Source: Budorcas taxicolor | Taxonomy: Eukaryota; Chordata; Mammalia; Artiodactyla; Bovidae | Length of the DNA: 64,000 nt | NCBI RefSeq assembly: GCF_023091745.1 | Contig: NC_068928.1 | Location: 10,620,001 to 10,684,000 of the forward strand | Direction of reading: 5' to 3' | Shown here: one piece after another, positions 1 to 10,567 of the stretch | Numbering within the stretch: position 1 is the stretch's first letter | Layout: every line of letters starts with the position of its first letter | Translations under genes and position numbers: made by a program | The notes under the pieces: generated by a model | What the model was told of the DNA's origin: nothing | Databases searched by the model: none | What the model saw: the letters and a program-made list of their open reading frames with translations, nothing else

Positions 1-2055
1 GGTGACAGTATGTATACAGCCTTGACAAACTCCTTTCCCAATTGGAACCAGTCTGTTGTTCCATGTCCAGTTCTAACTGTTGCTTCTTGACCTGCATACA
101 GATTTCTCAGGAAGCAGGTCAGGTGGTCTGGTATTCCCATCTCTTTTAGAATTTTCCACAGTTTATTGTGATCCACACAGTCAGAGGCTTTGGCATAGTC
201 AATAAAGCAGAAGTAGTTTTCTGGAACTCTCTTGCTTTTCTGATGATCCAACGGATGTTGGCAATTTGATCTCTGGGTTCCTCTGCGTTTTCTAAATCAA
301 GCTTGAACATTTGGAAGTTCACAGTTCACGTACTGTTGAAGCCTGGCTTGGAGAAATTTGAGCATTACTTTACTAGCGTGTGAGATGAGTGCAGTTGTGC
401 GGTAGTTTGAGCATTCTTTGGCATTGCCTTTCTTTGGGGTTGGAATGAATACTGACCTTTTCCAGTCCTGTGGCCACTGCTGAGTTTTCCAAATTTGCTG
501 GCATATTGAGTGCAACACTTTTGCAGCATCAACTTCTAGGATTTGAAATAGCTTAACTGAAATTCCCGGAGAAGGCGATGGCACCCCACTCCAGTACGCT
601 TGCCTGGCAAATCCCATGGATGGAGAAGCCTGGTAGGCTGCAGTCCATGGGGTCACTAAGAGTCGGATACAACTGAGCAACTTCACTTTCACTTTTCACT
701 TTCATGCACTGGAGAAGGAAATGGCGACCCACTCCAGTGTTCTTGCCTGGAGAATCCCAGGGACGGGGGAGCCTGGTGGCCTGCCGTCTATGGGGTCACA
801 CAGAGTCGGACACGACTGAAGTGACTTAGCAGTAACTGGAATTCCATCACCTCCATTAGCTTTGTTTATAGTGATGCTTCCTAAGACCCACTTGACTTCA
901 CATTTCAGGATGACTGACTCTAGGTCAGTGATTACACCGTCGTGATTATCTGGGTTGTGGAAGTCTTTTTTGTATAGTTCTTCTGTGTATTTTTGTCACC
1001 TCTTCTTAATATCTTCTGCTTTTGTTATGTCCATATCATTTCTGTCCTTTATTGTGCCCATTTTTGCCTGAAATATTCCCTTTGTATCTCTAATTTTCTT
1101 GAAAAGATCTCTAGTCTTTCCCATTCTATTGTTTTCCTCTGTTTTCTGCATTCAAATGGGTATCTCTTTCCTTTTCTCCTTTGCCTTTCCTTCTCTTCTT
1201 TTCACAGCTGTTTGTAAGGCCTCCACAGACAACCGTTTTGCCTTTTTGCATTTCTTTTTCTTGGGGATGGTCTTGATCCCTGCCTCCTGTACAGTGTCAT
1301 GAACCTCTCTCTGTAGTTCTTCAGGTACTCGGTCTGTCAGATCTAATCCCTTGAGTCTATTTGGCACTTCCACTGTATAATTGTAAGGGATTTGATTTAG
1401 GTCATACCTGAATGGTTTAGTGGTTTTCCCTGCTTTCTTCAATTTAAGTCTGAATTTGGTAATAAGGAGTTGATGATCTGAGCCATAGTCAGCTCCCGGT
1501 CTTGTTTTTGCTGACTATATAGAGCGTCTCCATCTTTGGCTGTGAAGAATATAATTAGTTTGCTTTCAGCATTGACCATCTGGTGATGTCCATGTGTAGA
1601 GTCTTCTCTTATGTTGTTGGAAGAGGGTGTTTGCTATAGTGCATTCTTTTGGCAAAATTCTATTAGCCTTTGCCCTGCTTCATTCTGTACTCCAAGGCCA
1701 AATTTGCCCATTACTCCAGGTGTTTCTTGACTTTCTACTTTTGCATTCCAGTCCCCTATAATGAAAAGGACATCTTTTTTGGGTGTTAGTTTTAGAAAGT
1801 CTTGTAGGTCTTCATAGAACCATTCAGCTTCAGCTTCTTCAGCAATACTGGTTGGGGCATAGACTTGGATTACTGTGATATTGAATGGTTTGCCTTGGAA
1901 ACGAACAGAGATCATTCTGTTGTCTTTGAGATTGCATCCAAGTACTGCATTTTGGACTCTTTTATTGACTATGATGGCTACTTCATTTATTCTAAGTGAT
2001 TCTTGCCCCCAGTGGTAGATATAATGGTCATCTGAGTTAAATTCACCCATTCTGT
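1..2055 (-). mobile_element. BovB LINE, antisense, truncated, interrupted by a Bov-A2 SINE
   Basis: Reverse-strand translation gives pieces of the BovB polyprotein. Reverse transcriptase pieces lie near 60-560 and part of the APE-type endonuclease lies at 1634-2055, including the conserved IIGDWNAKVESQ motif (1730-1765 region). Frames are broken by stops and small indels, so it is inactive. Matching stops abruptly near 2055, inside the endonuclease, as expected for 5' truncation. The left end lies outside the window, so the insertion duplication cannot be tested. Confidence 0.9.
567..833 (+). mobile_element. Bov-A2 SINE (dimeric) inside the BovB copy
   Basis: Two BovA-type monomers, each starting with a GGAGAAGG(C/A)(A/G)ATGG block and ending with an AGTCGGA-ACAACTGA-type block, are joined by the CACTTTCACTTTTCACTTTC linker typical of Bov-A2. 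The insert is flanked by a 12-base duplication (AACTGAAATTCC at 555-566, AACTGGAATTCC at 834-845, one mismatch), and the BovB sequence resumes on the other side. Confidence 0.92.
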
Positions 2056-2476
2056 GTAATGCTTCATAAATTTTCTTTTCATTTATTATTTCAAATTCCA
2101 TTAATAGTTATTAAGCTTCCAAGTATTAGAAATTCATAGTGAGTGAAACTAAACATGGAGCTTTATATTCTAATAAAGGAAATAGTTATGGGAAAATGTA
2201 TATATATATGTATTGTAGGAAAATTATAGAAGTATTTAAACTAATTGTGATAAGTGCTATGAAGGAGAAATCTATTGCATAATACAAAGATTTTTTCCTA
2301 GTCTGTGATTCAGGGGGCTTTTCCATGAAGCAGCAATGTTTCAATGAATATGTAAAGGTAAGCTCAGTCTCTCCGTCCTACCACTGGCCTGTTACCTCAC
2401 TTTACTCCTTAAAGATAATAACGTATAAAGTGAGGGGGTGTAAACTGATTTATTAGTTAATTCATGGTTTTGGTTT
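2056..2476. other. Intron with no recognised feature
   Basis: AT-rich intronic sequence with a short TATATATATG run near 2200. I see no gene, structured RNA or repeat that I can name. Confidence 0.5.
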
Positions 2477-2835
2477 TGGGTTTTTTTTTTTTTCCTGTTG
2501 TGGTAAAATATACATAACAGGTTATGTACACAATTTATTGGCCTTAAGTACACTCACCGTGTTGTATAACCATCATCAATATCTACTTCCAGAACTTTTT
2601 TGTCATCCCCAAACAGAAACTCTGCATCCATTAAACAATAACTCCTCGTTCCCTACTCTCCCCAGCCCCTGGTAATTTTGACTTTCTGCCTCTGTGAAAT
2701 TGCCTATTCTTGATACCCCATGTAAATGAAATCACAGTATCTGTCCATGTCTGGCTTACATCACTTAGCCTAATGTTTTCAAGTTTCCTCTGTGCTGGAG
2801 CATATATCAGAACTTCATTCCTTCCTGAACTCCTT
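2477..2835 (-). mobile_element. Old L1 3'-end fragment, antisense
   Basis: A poly-T run at 2478-2493 is followed by the reverse complement of an old mammalian L1M-type 3' region. The marks are the GTGGTAAAATATACATAACA block, the CCAGAACTTTTTTGTCATCCCCAAAC block and the CCCCAGCCCCTGG block. The order is that expected for an antisense, 5'-truncated copy with its poly-A tail. Subfamily not resolved. Confidence 0.75.
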
Positions 2836-3955
2836 TTAAAACTGACCTCAAGGGAAGCTGGAAGCACATTTTCTCTCTCTTTTTGTTTGTAAAACAATCT
2901 GATAATTTTACTAGAATTGGTATAATTTTTTTAAACATTGCTGTAGAAACCTTAAATTTCTCAATGGTTTCAAGTTATCCTCCAAACTTTGGCTTTTAAC
3001 CTCTGTTTTATGTTTGTAGTAGTTAGAATATGTAATGGAAAAAAGACTTTGTTTTTTAAGATTATTAACATACTGATAATACCAAACTACTATAACTTCT
3101 GAGTAGTCAGCATATATAAAATTTTCTACTCCCAGATTTTTAGCGTTAAACTTAAAATTCCTAACACAGAAAAGCAAAATGCTTGTAATTTACTTGTGAT
3201 TCCACTTGATAAAACTTTTTGAAAGTACAAACATTCAGGATTTTTCTCCTCCTAAAAATCTTTTCATAAAATTGACACCCCGGGAAGTTATTGTGTTTCT
3301 CTATTGGTTTTGCATATTTTGTGCATGTTAAACTCTTCTCCAATTCAAGAAACAGGAACTTCAGGATAATAAATTGATATATAGTGAACAATTTTTAGAA
3401 GATTTTCTGAATTATTGCTTGACTAAATACCACTTGTCTTTCCTTTGCAATAAGGAAGCCAGTTATTTCTTCCCCTTAATTAAACTTAGGCTGACAGTTT
3501 ATAGTGTTCCAGAGTTTAGTTTTGTTTTTTTTTTATGTTGACTTTGCAAGAATTATAAAATTGTTTTGTAAGAATCATGAAATTATGGGACTTCTGTGTA
3601 CAACCTCTGTGTTTAGAATATAATGTCTTGAGGGGACCTGTCTGGAAGACTGTATTTCCTTTTTACTTATATGCATAAAAAGTAGAATACTAGCTCCTGA
3701 TCACCATCTCCTTGCTAATATGGGAAAACATGAACAGAATTAAAATGTAACAATGAAAATGATCAACTAAGTATAAAATAGTTTGTAGGTCTTGATTTCA
3801 TTTGTTCATTATTACTTCTTTTAACTTTAAGAAAATTTGTTGTGAGTTTGAATCATGATTGTTTTCAGAACTGCTGAACATATGAGAAGAAGAAAAGTTC
3901 ATGTTTTGAATAAAATGTTGCAGTTAACTTTTCTTCTTACTTTTTTGTCATAAAA
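2836..3955. other. Intron with no recognised feature
   Basis: AT-rich intron. Open frames here are short, lack any family signature, and are not supported as genes. Confidence 0.5.
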
Positions 3956-4740
3956 AAATTTAAGTACAGGAAGTTATATAATTAATTCAACATACTATTA
4001 CCTAGCTTCCACTAATGTCTACCCAGCTTTCACTAGCCAGCTTTCACTGTGGCTAATACTGTTTTATCTAGACCCTTCCTCACTCAACTAACAATTATCT
4101 TGAAGCATATCCCAGGTAACATAGCATATTGTATCTGCAAATATCAACCTTAGGACTTAAAAAACATTGTCACACCTAAGAGAATTTAGGAATAGCCTCT
4201 TTAAATCTGTTTCCCAATTAGAGTTCAAATTTTTTTATTGTTTATTTCTTTTTCTTTTCAATATCTTTGTATTGGTTGATGAAACTGGATTGTTTGTCAA
4301 GTATAGTTTTCCATGGTCTGAATTTTACTGTTTGTATTCCATTTGGTGTTATTTAAATATATTTCTCTGTTTCCTGTGAATTGATTGCTGGATTGAGAGG
4401 TTTGGGGGGAAATTATTTTTTTACAAGAATATACCTTATGGCCTAGTGTATTCTGTCATGTAGTGCAATAATGTCTGGCTGTCTATCTGTTTATGTTAGC
4501 ACCGTTATTACATAAGTCCACCATTTTACTGGGGTTTATAAAATGGGAGCATTCCAATTGCATCATTTTTTCTTTGGTTAATGACTGGAATACTTTTGTA
4601 AAGAGAAACTTCTCCTTATCATCAATTTGGTTACCCTGAGTTATCTTCCATATAGATAAGACAGGATAAATGATTGACTGTTTCTCTTTATTTACCAGTT
4701 TTTAAAATAATTAATTCTCTAACATCCTCGAGAGGAGGCA
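3956..4740. mobile_element. Probable ancient L1M-type 3' region remnant
   Basis: Several blocks resemble the old L1M 3' untranslated region as I remember it: CATTGTCACACCTAAGAGAA near 4165, GAGTTCAAATTT near 4221, and a stretch around 4275-4440 with TGAAACTGG, TTTCCTGTGAATTG and ACAAGAATA. The identity is heavily decayed and the strand is left open. Confidence 0.5.
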
Positions 4741-5585
4741 AAGTTAACTTTTCTTGTTTCAGAGAATATGGTTTATGCTTTCTTCCAGTACCTTTCTCTG
4801 TGTGTGTCTCTCTCCTTTCTCTGTTCTTTAACCAGATGTTTAGCACTTAAGTATATTCTTTTGCTAACTCTTGGCTCACATGTAGATAATGCAGTTACAC
4901 TTGGAGATCGCTGATTTTACACACTGGAGTATAACACTGTGATCACGGGATGCTTGAATTTGGTAATGTTCCTTGAGGATTCTTGTCAAGGCATTAGCAG
5001 GCAAAGCCATAGGACAGAGCAAACAAAAAGACCTAAAGTTGCTTCTGAAAACTACCAAAGCAACAGGGCAGAGAAGGGTGGCTCAAAGTTAAGAATTTTC
5101 CTGGGTACTATAGGTCTCCTGCATTATTATCTATCCTGTTTTTAAGCCATTTAAGTTCAAACCAAGGTCCTGATTCTTTTACCTTTGTTTACCTTTGTTT
5201 TCATCCTTATATCCTAAGATGATTGAAAAAAAAAAAAAAATCTCTTCAAAAACAAGAATCCACAAAGTGACTGAAACATGAGTCACTCAATGTCCTGAGG
5301 AAATCAGCATTTTTCCTGTGGTGAAAATTTATCCATCCTAATGTTGAGATTTCAGGGGGCTTCCTGACCACAGTTTGTTAACTCTGCACAAAAAAAGTTG
5401 TATTGGGATTAAAGTAACATCCTAAATACAAGAAGATTTCCTAGAAAAAATATATATCTAAGAGCTATACTAGCGAGTGCTCATTAGCAAATCATTTGAG
5501 AAAGGTAGGAAGACTGACAGAAATAGCAGTGTATGAATATATGTTTATGTATAAATTTTTAAAAATTAGGGGTTATAACAAAACA
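4741..5585. other. Intron with no recognised feature
   Basis: Apart from a poly-A run at 5226-5240, I see nothing here that I can name. Confidence 0.5.
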
Positions 5586-5710
5586 ATTTCAGATAAAACT
5601 AGTGATTGCCAGTGAGGAGAGGGAAGAGGGGAAGGAGGGAGCAAGATAGCCATAGGGGATTAAGAGGTACAAACTATTGTGTATAAAATAAATAAGCTAC
5701 AAGAAAAATA
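5586..5710 (+). mobile_element. L1 3'-tail fragment, left half (split by mitochondrial DNA)
   Basis: The stretch with GATTGCCAGTGAGGAGAGGG, GGTACAAACTATTGTGTATA and AAATAAATAAGCTACAAG matches the sense 3' untranslated tail shared by artiodactyl and other mammalian L1 elements. It breaks off at the mitochondrial insert, and its continuation is found at 6028-6125. Confidence 0.7.
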
Positions 5711-6027
5711 GGCCATAGGGGTATGGCTATGCCCAGGTTTATTGATAGTTGTGTGGTTGGTGTAAATGAGTGAGGCAGTAGGCCTAGTAGATTCGTTGAT
5801 CCAATGACTAGGATTAAGGACATTAGTATTAGTGTCCATGTTTGTCCTTTGGTGTTGTGGATTCCCATTATTTGTTTTGATACAAGTTGAAGTAGTCATT
5901 GTTGAAGGGAGATAAAGCGGTTGTTTACTAGTCGGTTTGATGTTGGGAATAATAAGCTAGGAAATAGGACGATAAGAGTAATGAGGGGGAGGCCTAGGAT
6001 TACAGGAGTAATGAAAGAGGCAAATAA
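5711..6027 (-). pseudogene. MT-ATP6: NUMT: nuclear copy of part of mitochondrial ATP6
   Basis: The reverse strand encodes the first part (about residues 5 to 105) of ATP synthase subunit a (ATP6), with signatures such as FITPVILGLPL, SKQMMGIHNTKGQTW, NLLGLLPHSFTP and NLGMAIPLW under the vertebrate mitochondrial code. Several codons read differently in the nuclear code (ATA as Ile, TGA as stop), which confirms mitochondrial origin rather than a nuclear gene. There is no start, no terminus and no expression signal, so it is a dead fragment of about 317 bases. Both flanks are halves of the same L1 tail. Confidence 0.93.
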
Positions 6028-6125
6028 TAACTTTATAATAACTTTAAATACAATATCTATAAAATTTTGAATCACTGTGTTTTACACTTGAAACTAAATT
6101 TACAAATCAGCTGTACTTCAGAAGT
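6028..6125 (+). mobile_element. L1 3'-tail fragment, right half
   Basis: TTTATAATAACTTTAAATAC, TTTTGAATCACTGTGTTTTA and CACTTGAAACTAA continue the L1 3' tail that stops at 5710. About 30-40 bases of the usual tail between the halves (the part normally reading like a TACAGCACAGGGAA block) are missing. Confidence 0.65.
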
Positions 6126-6474
6126 CTAGAAAACTGTGAGCTATTTCTAGAATTAATAAAATGAAAAGAGATGTAAAAATAAGAGCAGAGGATATAAGTA
6201 GAGACGCTGGAGAAGTAACTAACATTAATTTACAATCCGCAGTGTACCCAGGATTGCCTGAGAATTCTGTGTATGCTCTCTGGCCAGGCATTGTGCAGAT
6301 CCGTATTAAGGTCAGGATTCAAACTCATGTCCTCCTGATCGTGTAGCATGTCTTTTCCTTCCTAATATATACATCTTAACACGCTTTTGGTGATATTGAA
6401 AATTAAAGATTTAATCTGCTTCGCATCACTGTGTTGAGAAAATCTCATGTAAATGTTTTGTTCTTTTTCTGTAG
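6126..6474. other. Intron preceding the first VMP1 exon, possible MIR relic
   Basis: Positions about 6240-6345 (GGCCAGGCATTGTGCAGAT and GGATTCAAACTCATGTCCTC) look like a decayed antisense MIR. The last 25 bases before 6475 are the T-rich tract and AG acceptor of the VMP1 exon. Confidence 0.4.
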
Positions 6475-6606
6475 GGTATCGGTACAGCAATTGGAGAGCT
6501 ACCTCCATATTTCATGGCCAGGGCAGCTCGCCTCTCAGGTGCTGAACCGGACGATGAAGAGTATCAGGAATTTGAAGAAATGCTGGAACATGCAGAGACT
6601 GCGCAA
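6475..6606 (+). CDS. VMP1: VMP1 coding exon (about residues 195-238)
   Basis: This 132-base exon encodes exactly 44 codons, beginning [20 protein letters not shown] and ending [10 protein letters not shown]. It follows a TTTTTCTGTAG acceptor and is followed by a GTAAGA donor, and both boundaries are phase 0. It carries the GELPPY-x3-R stretch, which fits the conserved glutamate and [F/Y]xxx[R/K] signature of the DedA/VTT scramblase family. An acidic cytosolic loop ([16 protein letters not shown]) follows. The residue range is counted from the remembered human protein of 406 residues. I see no frameshift or stop, so it is intact. Skipping or circularisation would keep the reading frame because the exon is a multiple of three. 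Confidence 0.97.
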
Positions 6607-6775
6607 GTAAGATCAGTGGGGGGGAAATAGCTAATTATCCCTAAACAGGTTATGATTAAGGTAAAATTTTTAACAGTTTCTCCAAATAAGAAAACTGCCA
6701 GTGTTAAAAAAAAAAATCATACATGGTTTAGTGTAAAATATTTAGGAAAGCTGAATCATAAAAAATAATTATAGA

Positions 6776-6952
6776 GACTTCCCTGGTGGTCCAGTGATTA
6801 ATACTCTGCCTTAAAAGGCAAGGGACATGGGTTCAATCCCTGGTAGGGGAGCTAAGATCTCACATGCTGAGGAGGGCAACTAAGCCTGTGCCCTACAACT
6901 AGGAAAAGCCCGGTGCTGCAATGAAGACCCAGCACAGCCAAAAAAAAAAAAA
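6776..6952 (+). mobile_element. CHR-type tRNA-derived SINE
   Basis: It begins GACTTCCCTGGTGGTCCAGT, contains the B-box-like GGGTTCAATCCCTGG, continues with GGAGCTAAGATCTCACATGC and GAAGACCCAGCACAGCC, and ends in poly-A. This is the layout of the CHR SINEs shared by cetaceans, hippos and ruminants. Confidence 0.85.
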
Positions 6953-7325
6953 GATTATAATCATGATCTTAGAATAGAGAAATAGAGAGTCAACAAGACA
7001 ACTCAGACTAAACCAGGATAAATTCATGTAGCCAGTGAGATTAAAGAACTGAAACATTATTTGTCTGTTACCTGTTTATAAGTCTTACTGAGCAGACCAT
7101 TGAATAAATAAGGGGGATAAATAGGTGGACCACTTGTGAGCCCAAAATAGTAGAACTGCTTAATTACTTGTTTTAAAAATGATAGTTTACCACATTTAGA
7201 GGAAACTTAATTCCCCAATCAAGAAGAGAGAATTAAGACAAACTTACCCACTGTTATGGGGAAAAAAAACTGAGGCCTTAGACACCTGAGCAAAAACTAT
7301 GTATCAACCTGTATCTTAGTGTTAC
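6953..7325. other. Intron with no recognised feature
   Basis: AT-rich intron. No gene, RNA or named repeat seen. Confidence 0.5.
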
Positions 7326-7661
7326 TAGGTTGGTGCGGATGTAATCGTGATTTTGGGCTGTGAATTTTGAATCATTATAACTAGGCTCAGCACATCATTA
7401 TTATTCAAAATAGGAACCATTACAATCAACAGATTTTTGCCAATGAGAAATAAGTTTGTTTATTCCTGTAGCATAAAAATCCATGCTTCAGGATTCAGCA
7501 AACTCTTGGAAAGCATTTTCTGCCTCCTGCTGGTTGTGGAAGCATTTTCCTGCAGATGCTGTTGAAATGCTTGAAGAAGTAGTAGTCAGTTGCTGAGAGG
7601 TCAGGTGAATATGGCTGATGAGGCAAAACTTCAGAGCTGATTTTGTAGGAAACTGCAGATC
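7326..7661 (-). mobile_element. Mariner-type DNA transposon remnant, antisense
   Basis: It starts with TTACTAGGTTGGTGCGGATG, a mariner terminal-repeat sequence. The reverse strand then encodes a transposase C-terminal stretch, including PHQPYSPDLSATDYYFFKHF, the region around the third catalytic aspartate of mariner transposases. The rest of the transposase and the other terminal repeat are missing, so it is inactive. Confidence 0.8.
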
Positions 7662-7672
7662 TAGAAATGGTT

Positions 7673-8412
7673 TGTTGTTCAGTCACTAAATCGTGTCCAA
7701 CTCTTTGTGATATCATGAATTGCAGCATGCCAGGCTTCCCTGTCCTTTGCTGTCTCCCTGAGTTTGCTCAGACCTCGTATCCATTGAGTCAGTGATGCCA
7801 CCCAACCATCTCATCCTCTTGTCACCCCCTTCTCCAGTTGTGGATATGTCTGGTGGTGAAAGTAAAGTCCAGTGATTTAAAGAACAGTATTGCATAGGAA
7901 GCTGGAATGTTAGGTCCATGAATCAAGGTAAATTGGACATGGTTAAGCAGGAGATGATAAGTGTGAACATTGACATTTTAGGAATCAGTGAACTAAAATG
8001 GGTGGGAATGGGCAAATTTAATTCAGATGACCATTTTATCTACTGCCGTGGGCAAGAATCCCTTAGAAGAAATGGAGCCCTCATAGTCAACAAGAGTCCA
8101 AAATGCAGTAGTTGGATGCAGTCTCAAAAACGACCCAATGATTCAGCTCGTTTCCAAGGCAAACCATTCAACATCACAGTAATCCAAGTCTATACCCCAA
8201 CCGCTAATGCCGAAGAAGCTGAACAGTTCTGTGAAGACCTACAAGACCTTCTAGAACTAACACCAAAAAAAGAGGTCCTTTTCATCATAGGGGACTGGAA
8301 TGCCAAAGTAGAAAGTCAAGAGATCCTGGAGTAATAGGCAAGTTTGGCCTTGGAGTACAAAATGAAGCAGGGCAAAGGCTAACAGAAGTTTTCCAGGAGA
8401 ATACACTGGTCG
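7673..8412 (-). mobile_element. BovB insertion with 5' inversion (twin priming)
   Basis: The first about 170 bases are the 3' end of BovB in antisense (GTTGTTCAGTCACTAAATCG onward). From about 7846 the sequence flips to BovB 5' sequence in sense. There it encodes an endonuclease N-terminal stretch with WNAKVESQ near 8298 and a nearly open frame from 7918 to 8334. Perfect 11-base duplications (TAGAAATGGTT at 7662-7672 and 8413-8423) flank the whole unit, so both pieces arrived in one event. Read on the minus strand, it is a 3' end preceded by an inverted 5' segment. Confidence 0.92.
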
Positions 8413-8423
8413 TAGAAATGGTT

Positions 8424-8888
8424 AACTTCCCTAATTTTACATGCTTAGAAGTAAGGCTGGAACGAGAACTCAGGATGGCAGCATCACTAGTAAATTCCAT
8501 TTACTGAAACAATGTCCATAGGTGGTTGAGTATCCCCATTTGTGGTAACTGATACCTCTTTCCTTTGTGACGCTAATTATTACATGTCATTTAACATATC
8601 AAAACCTTTTATCTATATAAAATCAGCAAGTTGATCAAATCATTTTTTCACGTGTATAGTTTCTTCAGTCTTCTTCTTTCTACCAGTTTTGTGAAACTCT
8701 TCCAGCATCACTTTCCACTTGGTAACACAAATTAATTTATCAACTCTGTTTTTATCTTGGGGTCATCACTCTGGATTCCTGCATGCTCCTATTCCAGTCT
8801 GTATTTGGTGGGTTTTTTTTTCTTTCAAAAACCCTCTGCACTATTATTTTTCTCCTGATTTGGATCCCTTATCTTCCCCTTTCTTGAT
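8424..8888. other. Intron with no recognised feature
   Basis: No named repeat or gene. The sequence is A/T and pyrimidine-rich. Confidence 0.5.
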
Positions 8889-9092
8889 TTTGTTGTTTAG
8901 TTGCTAAGTCTTGTCCAGCTCTTTGGGACCGCATGGTCTGTACCAGGCTCCTCTGTCCATGGGATTTCCCAGGCAAAAAAACTGGAGTGGGTTGCCATTT
9001 CCTTCTCCAGGGGATCTTCCCGACGCAGGGATCAAACCTGGGTCTGCTGCGTTGCAGGAGAATTCTTTACCACCTGATCTACCAGGGAAGCC
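8889..9092 (-). mobile_element. Bov-tA SINE, antisense
   Basis: TTGTTGTTTAGTTGCTAAGT opens the reverse complement of the BovA part. GGGTTGCCATTTCCTTCTCC and GGGATCAAACCTGGGTCTGC follow, and ACCAGGGAAGCCC marks the tRNA-Glu-like head. The unit is nearly full length. Confidence 0.9.
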
Positions 9093-9189
9093 CAGTGCCA
9101 TGCTGAGCCTTCTCTGTAGTTAGTCTTTTTGGTTGTTTTGGTTTTTTTCTCTAGAAGCTTTTAGATTCATTATCTGAGATAGGGGTCTT

Positions 9190-9507
9190 TTTTTTTTTTT
9201 TTTAGATCAGAGCTCAGGTTTTATTGTTTTTTTATTTTTTGGCTGTGCTGGGTGTTCACTGCTGTACATGGGCTTTCTCTAGTTGCAGTGATCAGGGGCT
9301 ACTCTCTAGTTTTGCGCCGGCTTCTCGTTGCAGAGCACAGGCCGTAGGGCACGCAGGCTTCAGTAGCTGCAGCTCAGGGGCTCAGTTGCTGTGGTGCGTG
9401 GGCTTTAGTTGCCCCGAGGCATGTGGAATCTTCCCAGACCAGGGATCAAACCCATGTCCCCTGCGTTGGCCTGCATACTCTGACCACCAGGCCTCTAGGG
9501 AAGTCTG
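9190..9507 (-). mobile_element. CHR-type long SINE, antisense
   Basis: Poly-T is followed by TTTTTTGGCTGTGCTGGGTG, TCTCTAGTTGCAGTGATCAG, GGCATGTGGAATCTTCCCAG and ACCAGGGATCAAACCCATGT. This is the reverse complement of the longer CHR/CHRL SINE. Confidence 0.85.
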
Positions 9508-10567
9508 AGATATGGTCTTTTTAAAATTTATTCTGCTAGGCACTCAGGAAACTTGTCAACCTAGTGTCCTCTAGTTTTGGGAAACTTCCATGTATTTTCT
9601 GTGGGTCCATTTACCATCTTTGGTCTCTACTCTTACTATCTGGAATTTATTATTTTGATAATGGTATCTATATCATATCTTTTTTATTTTTCTTTATAAT
9701 TTTCCTCCTAATATTTATCTCATTTGACTTTGTATCCAATTTCTTCAACTTTTCTTCTACAATTTAGTATTAAAATGTTTTCGCACTGTCATGTATTTAT
9801 TTTCAAAAAGCAATTTGTATTATACTTCCCCCAAAATGGCTTATCTTTTTGAAGATACTTAGTTTCTTCAAGTTTTCAGTACTCTGGGCATTTTTTTTTT
9901 CCCCTTTGTCTGTTCTGTTTCCTGTTGGAAGCTTTCCCCAAAGCCTGGTGATCCTTCTTTTTCTATTTATATTATATATAAAAATAAAGCACATAAAGCT
10001 GAATGGGAACTTTGTATGTTGAAGCAAGGTACAGGAGTGGCAGGCCACCTAGTTTATTGGAACCTCTGTGTATCAGTTCCTATCCATCTTTCCTTTGGGA
10101 TAGTTGTTTTTCTAGTGATGGGTCTCTATTTTCTTGCCTAGGGATTATAAACCTTGCTCTTGACATTCTAAAGCTAAGCTGTGGAAGGCAGGTTAGAGAT
10201 CTTCATTTACTGAGTAGACTTTCACTTAATCTACTTTGTGGTAAGTCTGACAGTGCCTACACAAACAGGTCCTGAGTCCAGAACCTTTGGTTTTCTTTGT
10301 TTAGAGACTATAGTTGATTTATTCTTTAGGACTGGGGCAAGAAGTTGTCTCACAGTGCTAAGTACTATTTATATAGTCACCTTGTTTTCAGCCCTGTGAT
10401 CCGTTGTGGAGTTCTGTAGTATTGATACAAATCACTTTGCTTCTTTTCCGTGTCTTTCACTGCAGGCTCTCAGATACAATATTTTCTTTCCATCTGCCCG
10501 TCTTAATTAATTAATGCTAGTTTCATCAAAGACCAAGTTCAGTGTTTCTGTTTGGGGTTCTTATTGA
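9508..10567. other. Intron, possible ancient repeat of unassigned family
   Basis: Stretches around 9650-9780 (TTTCCTCCTAATATTTATCT, TTCTTCAACTTTTCTTC) and 9890-10200 look like a decayed interspersed repeat, but I cannot name the family. No gene is supported. Confidence 0.3.

Noticed and set aside
5660..5899. Reverse-strand small protein candidates
   Set aside because: They are mitochondrial ATP6 sequence read in and out of frame with the nuclear code.
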